A stretch of DNA of 64,000 bases, taken from Terriglobia bacterium. GTDB taxonomy: Bacteria; Acidobacteriota; Terriglobia; Bryobacterales; Bryobacteraceae. Of the stretch, positions 1-8,478 are shown piece after piece. The position numbers and the translations under genes were made by a program. The notes beneath the pieces are model-generated. The model saw only the letters and a list, made by a program, of their open reading frames with translations, searched no databases and was not told the DNA's origin. The number at the start of each line of letters is the position of its first letter. Position 1 is the stretch's first letter. The DNA lies in NCBI GenBank assembly GCA_020073305.1, contig JAIQFK010000031.1:17432-81431 (forward strand), read 5' to 3'.

Positions 1-397
1 GCGTGGTGATGTCCAGCACCAGCGGCGTTAGCACCAGGCACATGGTGTCGTTGACGAAGAACGCCGAGAAAATACCCGAGACTGCTGCGATCGAGGCCAG
101 CAGCACCAGAGGCCGGTGCGCATGCCGCACCACCCACTCGGTCACCAGCGAAAAGACTCGTGAGAGCCGCAGGTTCGCCACGACAATCATCATTCCGAAC
201 AGCAGGATGATGGTGTCGGTGTTGACGGCCTCGATGGCTTCGGAAACGGTGAGGACATTGACGGCCACCATGAGAGTGGCTCCGATGATCGCGGCGCCGG
301 TGCGATCCACGCGAAATCCGGGCAGCCGGCCGAGGGCCAGAACCAGATACGTTCCGGCAAAAATCAGGATTGCGTAGAGCGCGGTCGGCTGGGCCAT
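1..397 (-). CDS. Ion-transporter-superfamily permease, N-terminal fragment (SLC13/ArsB-like)
   Basis: The minus strand is open from an ATG at 397 to the window edge (about 132 codons; the 3' part lies outside). The translation begins MAQPTALYAILIFAGTYLVL and continues with strongly hydrophobic helices. It includes a stretch reading TIILLFGMMIVVANL and then FSAFFVNDTMCLVLTPLV, which resembles the conserved F-x-N-D-x-x-x-x-x-x-T-P signature of ArsB/CitM/SLC13-type anion or Na+/H+ permeases. It should sit in the inner membrane with an N-terminal helix at about residues 7-23. Substrate cannot be told. It is divergent from the glycosyltransferase at 415 with only 17 bases between the two start codons, so the promoters must overlap the coding ends. 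The + strand open frame here is its shadow. Confidence 0.8.
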   Translation of the reverse strand, partial: MAQPTALYAILIFAGTYLVLALGRLPGFRVDRTGAAIIGATLMVAVNVLTVSEAIEAVNTDTIILLFGMMIVVANLRLSRVFSLVTEWVVRHAHRPLVLLASIAAVSGIFSAFFVNDTMCLVLTPLVLDITT

Positions 398-414
398 GCC
401 ATCATCTTAAGGGA

Positions 415-1551
415 ATGAAGCGAATCGACCTGGTTTTCTTTGATGCGGGCGGCGGACATCGAGCCGCCGCAAACGCGCTGCGCCAGGTCATTGAAGCCGA
501 GCACAGGCCTTGGGAGATCCGCACCATCAACCTGCAGGAACTTCTCGATCCGCTCGACATTTTCCGCAAGATCACCCGTGTCCGCCTGCAAGACCTCTAC
601 AACCTGATGCTCCGGAAGGGTTGGACGCTGGGATCGCCGCAGCTCACGCGCATGATGCACGGAGTCATCCGGATCTATCACCGCCCGACGGTCAGACTGC
701 TCGAGAAATTCTGGCGCGACGAGCGCCCGGACCTGGTGGTTTCGGTGGTTCCCAATTTCAACCGGGCCATGGGGGAAAGCCTGTGGCGCGCGTTACCCGG
801 CGTGCCGCTGACGACGGTCCTGACTGACCTGGCGGATTATCCTCCGCATTTCTGGATCGAGCGGCAGCCGCAGTACTTCATCTGCGGCACCGAGCGCGCC
901 GTCGAGCAGGCGCGCGCCATGGGGCATGACGCGTCTCACATTTTCCGCACATCCGGCATGATTCTCGCGCCCAGGTTCTATGAACCCGCGGAGATGGACC
1001 GCGGCGCCGAACGGCAGAAACTCTCACTGGATCCCAGCCTGCCAACCGGCCTGGTGCTGTTTGGCGGGCATGGCTCGCGGGTCATGCTCGACATCGCGCG
1101 CCGGCTCGATGCTTCCGGCCTGAAACTGCAACTCATCTTCATCTGCGGGCGCAACGAATCGCTCGCCACCGAACTCCGCAAAATGCCGCGGCGCATTCCG
1201 ATGTTCGTCGAGGGCTTTACCACCGAGGTGCCAACCTACATGCGCCTGTCCGATTTTTTTATCGGCAAACCCGGACCGGGCAGCATCAGTGAGGCGCTGG
1301 CCATGAAGTTGCCCGTGCTAGTGGAGCGCAATCGGTGGACGCTGCCGCAGGAACGCTACAACGCCGATTGGATTGTGGAGAAACAGGTTGGCCTGGTGCT
1401 GCGCAGCTTTAGGTTTATCGTGCAAGCCGTGGCCGAGTTGCTCCAGCCCGAGAACTATCGCCGCTTCCACGCCAAAGCCGCCTCGATCGAAAACCGCGCC
1501 GTCTTTGAGATCCCGCAGGTCCTAGAGAAAATTCTGGCTGAAAAACGGTGA
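415..1551 (+). CDS. Glycosyltransferase of the MGDG synthase/MurG (GT28) type
   Basis: 378 aa starting at the ATG of MKRIDLVFFDAGGGHRAAAN. The N-terminal GGGH motif (about residues 12-15) is the hallmark of the MGDG-synthase N-terminal domain. The C-terminal half has a GT28-like donor site, GKPGPGSISEALAMKLPVLV, followed by a region rich in N, W and E. The family transfers a sugar from a nucleotide sugar to a membrane lipid acceptor (diacylglycerol or a polyprenyl lipid), working at the cytoplasmic face of the inner membrane. The true donor and acceptor are not visible. The upstream frame is open to 370, but the ATG at 415 is preferred because the protein then starts directly at the first beta strand. 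It stands alone, with about 138 non-coding bases after it. Confidence 0.82.
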   Translation: MKRIDLVFFDAGGGHRAAANALRQVIEAEHRPWEIRTINLQELLDPLDIFRKITRVRLQDLYNLMLRKGWTLGSPQLTRMMHGVIRIYHRPTVRLLEKFWRDERPDLVVSVVPNFNRAMGESLWRALPGVPLTTVLTDLADYPPHFWIERQPQYFICGTERAVEQARAMGHDASHIFRTSGMILAPRFYEPAEMDRGAERQKLSLDPSLPTGLVLFGGHGSRVMLDIARRLDASGLKLQLIFICGRNESLATELRKMPRRIPMFVEGFTTEVPTYMRLSDFFIGKPGPGSISEALAMKLPVLVERNRWTLPQERYNADWIVEKQVGLVLRSFRFIVQAVAELLQPENYRRFHAKAASIENRAVFEIPQVLEKILAEKR

Positions 1552-1666
1552 CAGGCAGCGCCGTCCACGCGCCGGAGAGGCTGCGTGAGGTTGAATCGGA
1601 ATATCTCTCGGCTTGGGACGGCGAAGCCAGTCCCCATTTTTCAATCGTTAGGTTTCGCTTGCTAGC

Positions 1667-1694
1667 ACCTGACACCTAACACCTGGAACCTAAA
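1667..1694. repeat. Four tandem degenerate heptads ACCTRRM
   Basis: The bases read as four adjacent 7-mers: ACCTGAC, ACCTAAC, ACCTGGA, ACCTAAA. The second is the exact reverse complement of GTTAGGT at 1648-1654, so a 7-bp stem with a 19-base loop can form. The last heptad runs into the stop codon of the secreted protein encoded on the minus strand (1690). The rest of the 1552-1689 gap shows no gene. A role as a 3' end structure for one or both converging genes is possible but unproven. Confidence 0.5.
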
Positions 1695-2658
1695 GTTTCT
1701 TGTGCGGCGCCTGCGCGCTTCCGTTCTGGTGCGCTGAGTGCTCCGAGTTCACCAGGCTTTCGAGCTGTTGTTCAGGAATCGCCAGCGCCACCTTCACGGT
1801 GTTGCCGTCGGTCTGCACATTCAGGCTCTGGACGAGCGACGTGATGGCGGCGGCGCTTGCTGCCGGTGCGTTGGCCGTCACCATGGTTCCGAGGAAGTGA
1901 ATCACGTCCGCCAGCGCAGTCGCGTTTTGGCTTGAGTTCGCTACAGCCTCAGCGGAAATCTGGATGATGGCGCCGAATTTGATGCCGCCGCTGGCCTGCT
2001 GGATGTTTTTCAGGACGTCACTGTTCAACATCCCGTTGAGATTTACGTCCGGCACTTTCTCATGGGTGAGCGCGGCAACCGGCACCGTGGACACCGACCA
2101 GGCGTCCAATGAGCCACTCAACTGCTGCACCTGCGCGGCCAGCGTTGCGTCGATGGGACTGAAGTTATTCCCGCGGCGGTCGATGGCGCCCTTCACACTG
2201 TCCAGATCACCCGCAACGGCAATCGAGTCCCCAAGAAAGGCCACGGCATGCGTTTGCGCGCCCTCTTTACCCGTCAGGATATTGACGCCGTTGTAGGCCT
2301 CGACGGTATGGCCAGCGGCAGTGGCCGCGGTCAGGATGCGCTCGGAGTCGAACGCTCCGCGCGCCAGTACCAGGCCCTGCTGTCCCGGCTGGCCCATTGT
2401 CGCCATCAGCACTTCGCTCAAGTCCCGGCGGGGATCGAATCCCGTTGTCGCCGTCAGCTTGGCGAGGCCCTGATCACCGTTTGGCGCGCGCGCGAGCAGG
2501 AACTGGCCGAAGGGGGAATTTTTGGCCTGCTCCACATTGATGCCCGCAACAACCTTGGCATCGGGCATCAGCAGGTTCATCAGCAATGGATCGGCGGCAG
2601 GCAGCAGGCCGGCGAAGATCACGAAGGCAAACAAAGGGCGAACAACGCGAAGAGTCAT
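1690..2658 (-). CDS. Secreted protein of unknown function
   Basis: 322 aa from the ATG that gives a clean signal peptide, MTLRVVRPLFAFVIFAGLLP, with likely cleavage after an AxA-like site near residue 23 (PAADP). An upstream open extension of 36 codons is rejected because it would bury the signal sequence. The mature part is Ala/Gly/Ser-rich with alternating beta-strand-like segments such as VVAGINVEQAK and GDSIAVAGDLDSVKGAI. No catalytic motif, cysteine pair or transmembrane helix is apparent after the signal. It resembles periplasmic proteins that assess a self-estimated model protein (DUF3352-like), but I would not assign a family. It lies 61 bases downstream of ribBA on the same strand and may be co-transcribed. 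Confidence 0.72.
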   Translation of the reverse strand: MTLRVVRPLFAFVIFAGLLPAADPLLMNLLMPDAKVVAGINVEQAKNSPFGQFLLARAPNGDQGLAKLTATTGFDPRRDLSEVLMATMGQPGQQGLVLARGAFDSERILTAATAAGHTVEAYNGVNILTGKEGAQTHAVAFLGDSIAVAGDLDSVKGAIDRRGNNFSPIDATLAAQVQQLSGSLDAWSVSTVPVAALTHEKVPDVNLNGMLNSDVLKNIQQASGGIKFGAIIQISAEAVANSSQNATALADVIHFLGTMVTANAPAASAAAITSLVQSLNVQTDGNTVKVALAIPEQQLESLVNSEHSAHQNGSAQAPHKKL

Positions 2659-2719
2659 GGTTTTCAAGCCTTTCTCTGGCTTAAACGCAGTCCGAGCTGC
2701 GGAAGTTTCAACAAAGGTG

Positions 2720-3871
2720 TCAATCTCCCGCCTTGACGGTTTCGGTGACCGGAACTTGCTCCACAATCTCGATCCCGAAGCCCTCCAGGGCCACGATCTT
2801 GCGCGGGTGGTTGGTCAGCAGCCGGATGGTGTGCAGGCCGAGATCGGACAGAATCTGCGCGCCGATTCCGTGTTCGTGCTGGAGCTGGCGCTGCCCCGCG
2901 GCGCCGGTATAGTGCATGAAATCGCGGCCGTGCGAGACCATGCGGCTGGCGCCCTGCTCGTCCTTCTCGATGCGGAAGCCTGGACCGGTTTGGTGCAAAT
3001 AGACCAGCACGCCCATCCCCTCGGCGGCAATCCGGCGCAGGGATTCGCGCACCAGCCGGTGGCAATCGCAAAACGTCGAGCCGAAAACATCGCCGTAGAC
3101 GCAATGGGAGTGCATGCGCACCAGCACGTTCTCGTGCCCCTTTGGCTCTCCCCGGATCAGCGCCAGGTGCGTTTCAGGGTTCATCTCGCTCGAGTAAGCC
3201 ACCGTGCGGAACTCGCCGAATTCGGTTTCGATGCAGCCCTCGGCCTGGCGATGGATGTAACGCTCGTGCTTGAGGCGGTATCGGATCAGCTCCGCGACCG
3301 AAATCATCTTCAGTCCGTGATGCCGGCAGAATGCTTCCAGCTCCGGAACGCGCGCCATGGTACCGTCCGGGTTCATGATTTCGCAGATGACGCCGGCGGG
3401 GACCAGGCCTGCAAGGCGGGCAAGATCCACCGAGCCCTCGGTCTGTCCGGCCCTCACCAGCACGCCGCCCTCCCGCGCGCGCAGCGGAAACACGTGGCCG
3501 GGTCTGGCCAGATCCGCGGGCCGGGTTGCCGGGTCGATGGCGGCCAGGATGGTACGGGTTCGATCGGCCGCGGAAATGCCGGTGGTGACGCCTTCGCGCG
3601 CGTCGATGGATTCGCAGAAGGCGGTTCCGAAGGTGGAGGTGTTTTGCGGCGAAACGAGCGGCAGCCGCAGATAATCGCAGCGCTCCGCCGTGAGTGCGAG
3701 ACAGATCAACCCGCGCCCGTGGGTGGCCATGAAATTGATGATCTCAGGTGTGACTTTCTCGGCCGCGATGGTAAGATCGCCTTCATTTTCGCGGTCCTCA
3801 TCGTCGACCACAACGACAATCCGGCCCGCGCGAATTTCCTCGATAGCCTCCTGAACCGCGACGAAGGGCAT
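2720..3871 (-). CDS. ribBA: RibBA: 3,4-dihydroxy-2-butanone-4-phosphate synthase with GTP cyclohydrolase II-like domain
   Basis: 383 aa, the usual length for the bifunctional riboflavin enzyme. The N-terminal DHBP synthase domain (about 1-200) is intact: [11 protein letters not shown] for ribulose-5-phosphate and metal binding, [12 protein letters not shown], and [16 protein letters not shown]. The C-terminal GTP cyclohydrolase II-like domain (about 205-375) keeps the zinc-ligand pattern C-x10-C-x-C in [17 protein letters not shown]. The usual catalytic loop with REGRGIGL is replaced by [17 protein letters not shown] near residue 290. The TNHPRK segment that contacts the substrate is present. 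The domain may therefore be altered or inactive for GTP hydrolysis. A -10-like TATAGT sits 12 bases before the start. The gene is divergent from cdaA. No FMN riboswitch fits in the 97-base gap. Confidence 0.9.
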   Translation of the reverse strand: MPFVAVQEAIEEIRAGRIVVVVDDEDRENEGDLTIAAEKVTPEIINFMATHGRGLICLALTAERCDYLRLPLVSPQNTSTFGTAFCESIDAREGVTTGISAADRTRTILAAIDPATRPADLARPGHVFPLRAREGGVLVRAGQTEGSVDLARLAGLVPAGVICEIMNPDGTMARVPELEAFCRHHGLKMISVAELIRYRLKHERYIHRQAEGCIETEFGEFRTVAYSSEMNPETHLALIRGEPKGHENVLVRMHSHCVYGDVFGSTFCDCHRLVRESLRRIAAEGMGVLVYLHQTGPGFRIEKDEQGASRMVSHGRDFMHYTGAAGQRQLQHEHGIGAQILSDLGLHTIRLLTNHPRKIVALEGFGIEIVEQVPVTETVKAGD

Positions 3872-3883
3872 GGTGTTATCTCT

Positions 3884-3889
3884 ACTATA
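3884..3889 (-). promoter_or_regulatory. -10-like hexamer TATAGT before ribBA
   Basis: On the minus strand TATAGT ends 12 bases before the ribBA ATG at 3871, which would give a leader of only about five bases. No convincing -35 lies 16-18 bases upstream. The same close placement of a -10 box is seen at thrB (36447) and fabZ (51677). Confidence 0.3.
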
Positions 3890-3968
3890 GCGGTTCCCAT
3901 GAGAGCGAGAACACCGGTGCCACCTGATAAGATAAGTGTTTCAGACTGAGTGTCCTGCGAGCCGGCTC

Positions 3969-4805
3969 ATGTGGCTGCCCTCTTTGCCAAGACTCAATAT
4001 CACCGCGATTGTGGACATCCTGGTTGTCGCTGTCTTGATTTACCAGTTGCTCATGATCGTGCGCGGCACGCGCGCGGGGCACATACTGATCGGCATTCTG
4101 GCAACGGTGATGGTTTACGCCGTGGCGCTGTGGACCGGGCTGGAGGCGCTGCGGTCCTTGCTTTCCTATATCATTCCCTATACGGCGATCGCGGTGATCA
4201 TCCTGTTCCAGTCGGAGATCCGGCGGACGCTGGCGCGCATCGGGCGCAAGCGCTGGCTGGGCCGCGGATTCAAGCGGCCCGAGTCCATTGACGAAATCCT
4301 CCTGGCGCTCAGCCGGCTCTCGCAGAGCAAGTCGGGCGCTCTGGTCGTGCTCGAGCGCGATATCGGACTGAGGACCTTCGTGGAAAGCGGAGTCCGGCTG
4401 GATGCGGAGATCTCCGCGGACCTGGTGCTTTCGATCTTTCACCCCGGTGGCGCACTGCATGATGGCGCGGTGATCATTCAGAAGGACCGGATCGGAGCGG
4501 CGGCGTGTTTTCTGCCGCTCACTACCAATCCCACTGTGCAGGTGAATCTGGGAACCCGGCACCGCGCCGCGATCGGCATTACCGAAGAAAGCGACTGCCT
4601 CTCCCTGGTGGTTTCCGAAGAGACCGGCGATATCTCGGTGGCGGCCTTCGGAGAGATCCATCGCGGCGTTGGCCTGCGCGAGCTGGATGAGCGCGTGAAC
4701 GCGCACTTCGGCGTGCGCAGACCGGGCGTGCCGCCCCCGGGCGACTCCGCGGAACCCCTCCTGGAGAGTGGCGTCAAGCCCGTCGAAAAGGTGAGCCGGC
4801 CGTGA
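3969..4805 (+). CDS. cdaA: Diadenylate cyclase CdaA (c-di-AMP synthase)
   Basis: 278 aa from the ATG at 3969 (MWLPSLPRLNITAIVDILVV). Three transmembrane helices occupy about residues 9-30, 38-56 and 62-80, as in CdaA. The following DisA_N diadenylate cyclase domain has the DGA motif at 165-167 and GTRHR at 195-199, the two signatures that bind ATP and metal. The enzyme condenses two ATP to c-di-AMP at the inner membrane. The order cdaA-cdaR-glmM is the well known conserved module in which CdaR and GlmM modulate CdaA. The stop overlaps the cdaR start by four bases (GTGA), indicating translational coupling. Confidence 0.95.
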   Translation: MWLPSLPRLNITAIVDILVVAVLIYQLLMIVRGTRAGHILIGILATVMVYAVALWTGLEALRSLLSYIIPYTAIAVIILFQSEIRRTLARIGRKRWLGRGFKRPESIDEILLALSRLSQSKSGALVVLERDIGLRTFVESGVRLDAEISADLVLSIFHPGGALHDGAVIIQKDRIGAAACFLPLTTNPTVQVNLGTRHRAAIGITEESDCLSLVVSEETGDISVAAFGEIHRGVGLRELDERVNAHFGVRRPGVPPPGDSAEPLLESGVKPVEKVSRP

Positions 4806-5446
4806 CCGGCATTTTCACCAAGAACGTCGGATGGAAGCTGCTGTCGCTGGGGGCGGCCGTGGCGCTCTGGGTTTCGGTTGCCAGCGAGCCCGAATTGGCC
4901 ACGCTGCGTTCGGTCCCGGTGGAATACAAAGGCGTTCCCAACAATCTCGAGATCAGCTCGGATTTTGTGGAGGATGTGGTTCTCGAGATGCGCGGCCCAT
5001 CCAGCCGGCTGCGGGATCTGAGGGACGCCCGGCCGGCCGTGGTGCTGGATTTCTCGTCGGTGCATGAGCCCGGACAACGGACCTTCACCGTCGATCTGGG
5101 CAACGTGAGTCTGCCACGTGGCATCCAGTTGGTGCGTTCGATTCCGGCGCAGGTGCAGTTCCGCTTCGAACATCGCATCACCCGCGAAGTGCCCGTGGAG
5201 GTCCGATTCTCACCGCCGCAAGAAGGCTACAGCGTTGCCCATTATACGGTGACGCCGCCCGCGCTCCTCATCACCGGTCCGGAGTCGAGCGTTGCCAAAA
5301 CGGTTTCGGTGCGGACCGACCGGATCGACATCAGCGGCGTGGTCGTCGGCCATCAGTTTCGGGTGAATACTTATCTCGCGGAGCCCAGGGTGCGATTTCA
5401 ATCGCCTTCGCAGGTTGTTGTGGATGTCGCGGTGAAAAAGAATTAA
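4802..5446 (+). CDS. cdaR: CdaR/YbbR-domain regulator of CdaA
   Basis: 214 aa from a GTG start that overlaps the cdaA stop. A single N-terminal membrane anchor (about residues 9-28, WKLLSLGAAVALWVSVAS) is followed by repeated YbbR-like beta domains with typical phrases such as VPVEYKGVPNNLEI, PSSRLRDL and VPVEVRFSPPQEGY. It should be tethered in the inner membrane with its domains in the periplasm, where YbbR proteins touch CdaA and alter c-di-AMP output. It is shorter than Bacillus CdaR, with about two YbbR units. It is followed two bases later by glmM, so the three genes form one transcript. Confidence 0.9.
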   Translation: MTGIFTKNVGWKLLSLGAAVALWVSVASEPELATLRSVPVEYKGVPNNLEISSDFVEDVVLEMRGPSSRLRDLRDARPAVVLDFSSVHEPGQRTFTVDLGNVSLPRGIQLVRSIPAQVQFRFEHRITREVPVEVRFSPPQEGYSVAHYTVTPPALLITGPESSVAKTVSVRTDRIDISGVVVGHQFRVNTYLAEPRVRFQSPSQVVVDVAVKKN

Positions 5447-5448
5447 CC

Positions 5449-6795
5449 ATGGGCAAGCAGTTATTCGGCACGGATGGAATCCGCGGCGTGGCGGGCGAGT
5501 ATCCGCTGGATCCCCGCACGATACACGCTTTTGGTGTCGCGCTAGCGGGTACCGCTCGCCATCTGCATCCCGATCCGGAGATCGTCATCGGGATGGACAC
5601 GCGCGAATCCGGACCCTGGATCGCGGATCAGGTGGCCGGCGGGCTGGCCGAGCGCGGCGTCCGTTCACGCCTGGCGGGTGTCGTCACCACGCCAGGGATC
5701 GCCTACCTCACTCGTGCGGACGAGTTTGTGGCGGGCGTGATGATTTCAGCGTCCCACAATCCTTATCAGGACAACGGCCTCAAGGTGTTCGGCCATTCCG
5801 GCTTCAAGCTTCCTGATGAAGAGGAGCACGGAATCGAGCAGGAAATCTTTCGGTTGCTCGAGAGCGACGCCAGCGAAGCCCGGCCGAAACCGTTGGCGGT
5901 TGATCCCGGCCTGGATCAGCGTTACATCGATTACCTGCTTTCCACGGTTTCAGTCCGTTTCGACGGCATCCGTATGGTGATCGACTGCGGAAATGGCGCC
6001 GCCTCGCACCTGGCCGGCGAGCTGTTGCGCCGCAACGGCGCCGAGGTCCATCCCCTTTCTTGCGAGCCCAACGGGCGCAACATCAATTTGAATTGCGGCG
6101 CGCTGCACGTGGAAAATTTGCGCCAGGCGGTAGTGGAACGTCACGCTGATTTTGGGGTCGCGTTTGACGGGGATGCCGACCGGTCCATTTTTGTCGCCGC
6201 GAGCGGCAAAGTCGTGGACGGCGATGCAGTGTTGCTGATCACTGCGCGCGCGCTCAAAGCCGCGGGACACCTGGCGGGCGGCCTGGTGGTGGCGACCGTG
6301 ATGTCCAACCTCGGCCTGGAAAAGGCGCTCGCCCGTGACGGCATCCGCATGCTTCGCACTCCGGTGGGAGACAAGTACGTGCTGGAAGAAATGGTTCGGC
6401 AGGGAGCGGTGCTAGGCGGCGAGCAATCCGGGCACGTCATTTTCCGCGAATACGCCACCACGGGCGACGGCATGCTGACGGCTCTCCAGGTGCTGGAAAC
6501 CGCCAAGCGCTCAGGCGCCGGACTGGACGAACTGACGCAGGACCTCGAGGTCTATCCGCAGCGCCTGTACAATGTGCGCGTACGCGAAAGGAAGCCTTTG
6601 ACCGAGATGCTCGCCGTGGAGCACGAGATCAGCGCATCTGAAAAAGCGCTGGGATCCTCGGGCCGCGTGCTGGTGCGGTTTTCCGGAACCGAGCCGCTCG
6701 CGCGGGTTATGGTGGAAGGTCCCGATCTGGCGCAGGTAGAGGACCTGGGCCAGCGCATTGCCCGCGCCATTCAGCATGAGATCGGCATAAAGTAG
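5449..6795 (+). CDS. glmM: Phosphoglucosamine mutase GlmM
   Basis: 448 aa, the family length. It converts glucosamine-6-phosphate to glucosamine-1-phosphate for UDP-GlcNAc, feeding peptidoglycan and lipid A. The phosphoserine loop ISASHNPYQDNG places the catalytic Ser at 102. The metal-binding loop reads FDGDADRSIF, the sugar-binding loop GGEQSGHVIF, and the C-terminal phosphate-binding loop RFSGTEPLARVMVEG. All four are intact. It closes the cdaA-cdaR-glmM module, two bases after cdaR. Substrate specificity for glucosamine rather than glucose or mannose is inferred from the TDGIRG N-terminus and this synteny. Confidence 0.96.
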   Translation: MGKQLFGTDGIRGVAGEYPLDPRTIHAFGVALAGTARHLHPDPEIVIGMDTRESGPWIADQVAGGLAERGVRSRLAGVVTTPGIAYLTRADEFVAGVMISASHNPYQDNGLKVFGHSGFKLPDEEEHGIEQEIFRLLESDASEARPKPLAVDPGLDQRYIDYLLSTVSVRFDGIRMVIDCGNGAASHLAGELLRRNGAEVHPLSCEPNGRNINLNCGALHVENLRQAVVERHADFGVAFDGDADRSIFVAASGKVVDGDAVLLITARALKAAGHLAGGLVVATVMSNLGLEKALARDGIRMLRTPVGDKYVLEEMVRQGAVLGGEQSGHVIFREYATTGDGMLTALQVLETAKRSGAGLDELTQDLEVYPQRLYNVRVRERKPLTEMLAVEHEISASEKALGSSGRVLVRFSGTEPLARVMVEGPDLAQVEDLGQRIARAIQHEIGIK

Positions 6796-6820
6796 TCTTG
6801 AATTCCTCAAGGAGAACAGA

Positions 6821-7447
6821 ATGCGCCTGATCATTGGCCTGGTAATGATGACCGCTGTCGCCGCCGCCCAAGGCCCGCACGCTAAGCTGCCGAACGAACA
6901 GTGGGTCAAGCTCTTCAACAACCGCGATCTTAGCGGTTGGATTGAAGTGGGACACGAGAAATGGACCGTGGAAGACGGCACCATCCATGGCAAAGCCGTA
7001 ACGAAGGACTACGGCTATCTGAAAACGGAGAAGAACTATAAGGATTTCGAACTGACGCTGCGGTTCAAGTGCGAAGGGGATGGCAACAGCGGCGTCTTTT
7101 TCCACACCGAGTTCACGCCGGGAACGGCAGACGTCAGCCAGGGCCTGCAGTTCGAGATCGATCAGGTCGTCGGTCATACCGGAGGCATCTATGGAGACGG
7201 GCGGCAGTGGATCGTGTGGCCGGCGCCGGAGTTTGAAGGCGTGATTCACCGGAACGACTGGAACGATTACCTTGTGAAAGTGGTGGGGAACCGCTACATT
7301 GCGCGTCTGAACGGAGTCGTGATTGTCGACTTCACCGATCCCACGCCCAAATCGTGGGATGGTTCGATCGCTTTGCAGCTTCACTCCGGTGGCGGTGGCG
7401 ACATGCGCTTCAAGGACATTTACATCCGCGACCTGTCGGTCCGGTAG
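6821..7447 (+). CDS. Secreted DUF1080 (3-keto-disaccharide hydrolase-like) protein
   Basis: 208 aa with signal peptide MRLIIGLVMMTAVAAAQG and an AAGG-type ribosome site (aaggaga) eight bases before the ATG. The body is one concanavalin-like DUF1080 domain: WVKLFNNRDLSGWIEVG at the start, TVEDGTIHGKAVTKDYGYL, the FELTLRFKCEGDGNSGVFFH core, and GSIALQLHSGGGGDMRFKDI near the end. The family is abundant in Acidobacteriota and Planctomycetota and includes enzymes acting on 3-keto-glycosides. Activity here is not proven. It follows glmM by 25 bases and is probably exported to the periplasm or outside. Confidence 0.85.
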   Translation: MRLIIGLVMMTAVAAAQGPHAKLPNEQWVKLFNNRDLSGWIEVGHEKWTVEDGTIHGKAVTKDYGYLKTEKNYKDFELTLRFKCEGDGNSGVFFHTEFTPGTADVSQGLQFEIDQVVGHTGGIYGDGRQWIVWPAPEFEGVIHRNDWNDYLVKVVGNRYIARLNGVVIVDFTDPTPKSWDGSIALQLHSGGGGDMRFKDIYIRDLSVR

Positions 7448-7455
7448 CTCCCTCC

Positions 7456-8388
7456 ATGCAGCCGCGGCTTTACTACTGCGACCACCATGCCATTCCGCTG
7501 CCCGCTGGTCACAAATTCCCCGCGGCCAAGTATGGGCTTCTGCGCGAGGCGCTGGCGCGGGACGGCCAGTTCCGTTTGAAGCCGGCTGATTTCGCGGGGC
7601 GGGAACTCATCGAAGAAGCGCACGACCCTGGCTATGTGGCCGGATTTCTGAACGGGACTCTCGATCCCGCCGTCATGCGTCGCATCGGATTTCCGTGGTC
7701 GCGGGAACTGGCTCAGCGCACCCTGGCATCGCTGGGCGGAACGCTCGCTGCAAGTGAAGACGCAATACGCACGGGATTTGGCGGCAACCTCGCCGGGGGC
7801 ACGCACCACGCATTCCGGGGCGAGGGTGCGGGGTTCTGCGTGTTCAACGATCTGGCAGTGGCGATTCTGGCGCTGCGGCGGGCAGGACGAGCCCGGCGCG
7901 CGGCGGTGGTGGATCTCGATGTCCACCAGGGTGACGGCACGGCCGCCATCTTCCGCGACGATCCTGACGTGCTGACGCTCTCCATGCACGGGCGGAATAA
8001 TTTTCCCTTCCGCAAACAACGCAGCAGAATCGACGTCGATCTGCCGGATGGCGCCGGTGACGAGGAATATCTCGCATCGCTCGATGGCGTGCTGCCGCGA
8101 GTATTCGAGTTCGCCCCGGAGATTGTCTTCTATCAGTCCGGCGTGGATGGGCTCGCCGGGGACCGGCTGGGGCGTCTTGCGTTATCGCTCGATGGCCTGC
8201 GGCGGCGCGATAGCCTGGTGCTCGAGATGTGCCACTCGCAGGGCGTGCCGGTGGTGATTACGCTCGGCGGTGGGTATGCCGAGCCGATTGCCCGCACGGT
8301 GGAAGCGCACGCCAACACGTTCCGGGCCGCGGCGGAGATTCTGTGCGAGCTTCGCTGCCCTTTGACCGCACCCTCCGGAATCGCGTAG
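7456..8388 (+). CDS. Histone deacetylase-family zinc hydrolase
   Basis: 310 aa starting at MQPRLYYCDHHAIPLPAGHK. It carries all core class I/II deacetylase segments: GGTHHAFRGEGAGFCVFND (tandem His and the FND element), VVDLDVHQGDGT with the Asp and His zinc ligands, YQSGVDGLAGDRLGRL with the second zinc Asp, and TLGGGYA. Bacterial members remove acetyl groups from acetoin-pathway partners, polyamines or small amides; the target here cannot be named. The frame is open upstream into the DUF1080 gene, but only the ATG at 7456 starts at the family N-terminus. It lies eight bases after the DUF1080 stop. Confidence 0.9.
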   Translation: MQPRLYYCDHHAIPLPAGHKFPAAKYGLLREALARDGQFRLKPADFAGRELIEEAHDPGYVAGFLNGTLDPAVMRRIGFPWSRELAQRTLASLGGTLAASEDAIRTGFGGNLAGGTHHAFRGEGAGFCVFNDLAVAILALRRAGRARRAAVVDLDVHQGDGTAAIFRDDPDVLTLSMHGRNNFPFRKQRSRIDVDLPDGAGDEEYLASLDGVLPRVFEFAPEIVFYQSGVDGLAGDRLGRLALSLDGLRRRDSLVLEMCHSQGVPVVITLGGGYAEPIARTVEAHANTFRAAAEILCELRCPLTAPSGIA

Positions 8389-8478
8389 CGCAAGCCGGTT
8401 TTACGCCGATACTTCTTCCGCGGGATCACTTACTTGATCCGATGGTGCGTTTCGCAACCAATTCAAAGCTACAATGAT

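Noticed and set aside
3..377. Open frame of 124 codons on the + strand
   Set aside because: Codons give Thr/Ser/Arg/Ala low complexity. The minus strand of the same bases encodes a clear membrane permease.
2522..3949. 475-codon open frame on the + strand
   Set aside because: Antisense to ribBA and the secreted protein. No family-like sequence; a shadow of GC-rich codon use.
3872..3968. FMN riboswitch upstream of ribBA
   Set aside because: The gap is only 97 bases and the conserved FMN core and stems are not visible.
8470..8475. TACAAT promoter before the S55 peptidase
   Set aside because: It ends only three bases before the ATG, so transcription would start inside the gene.
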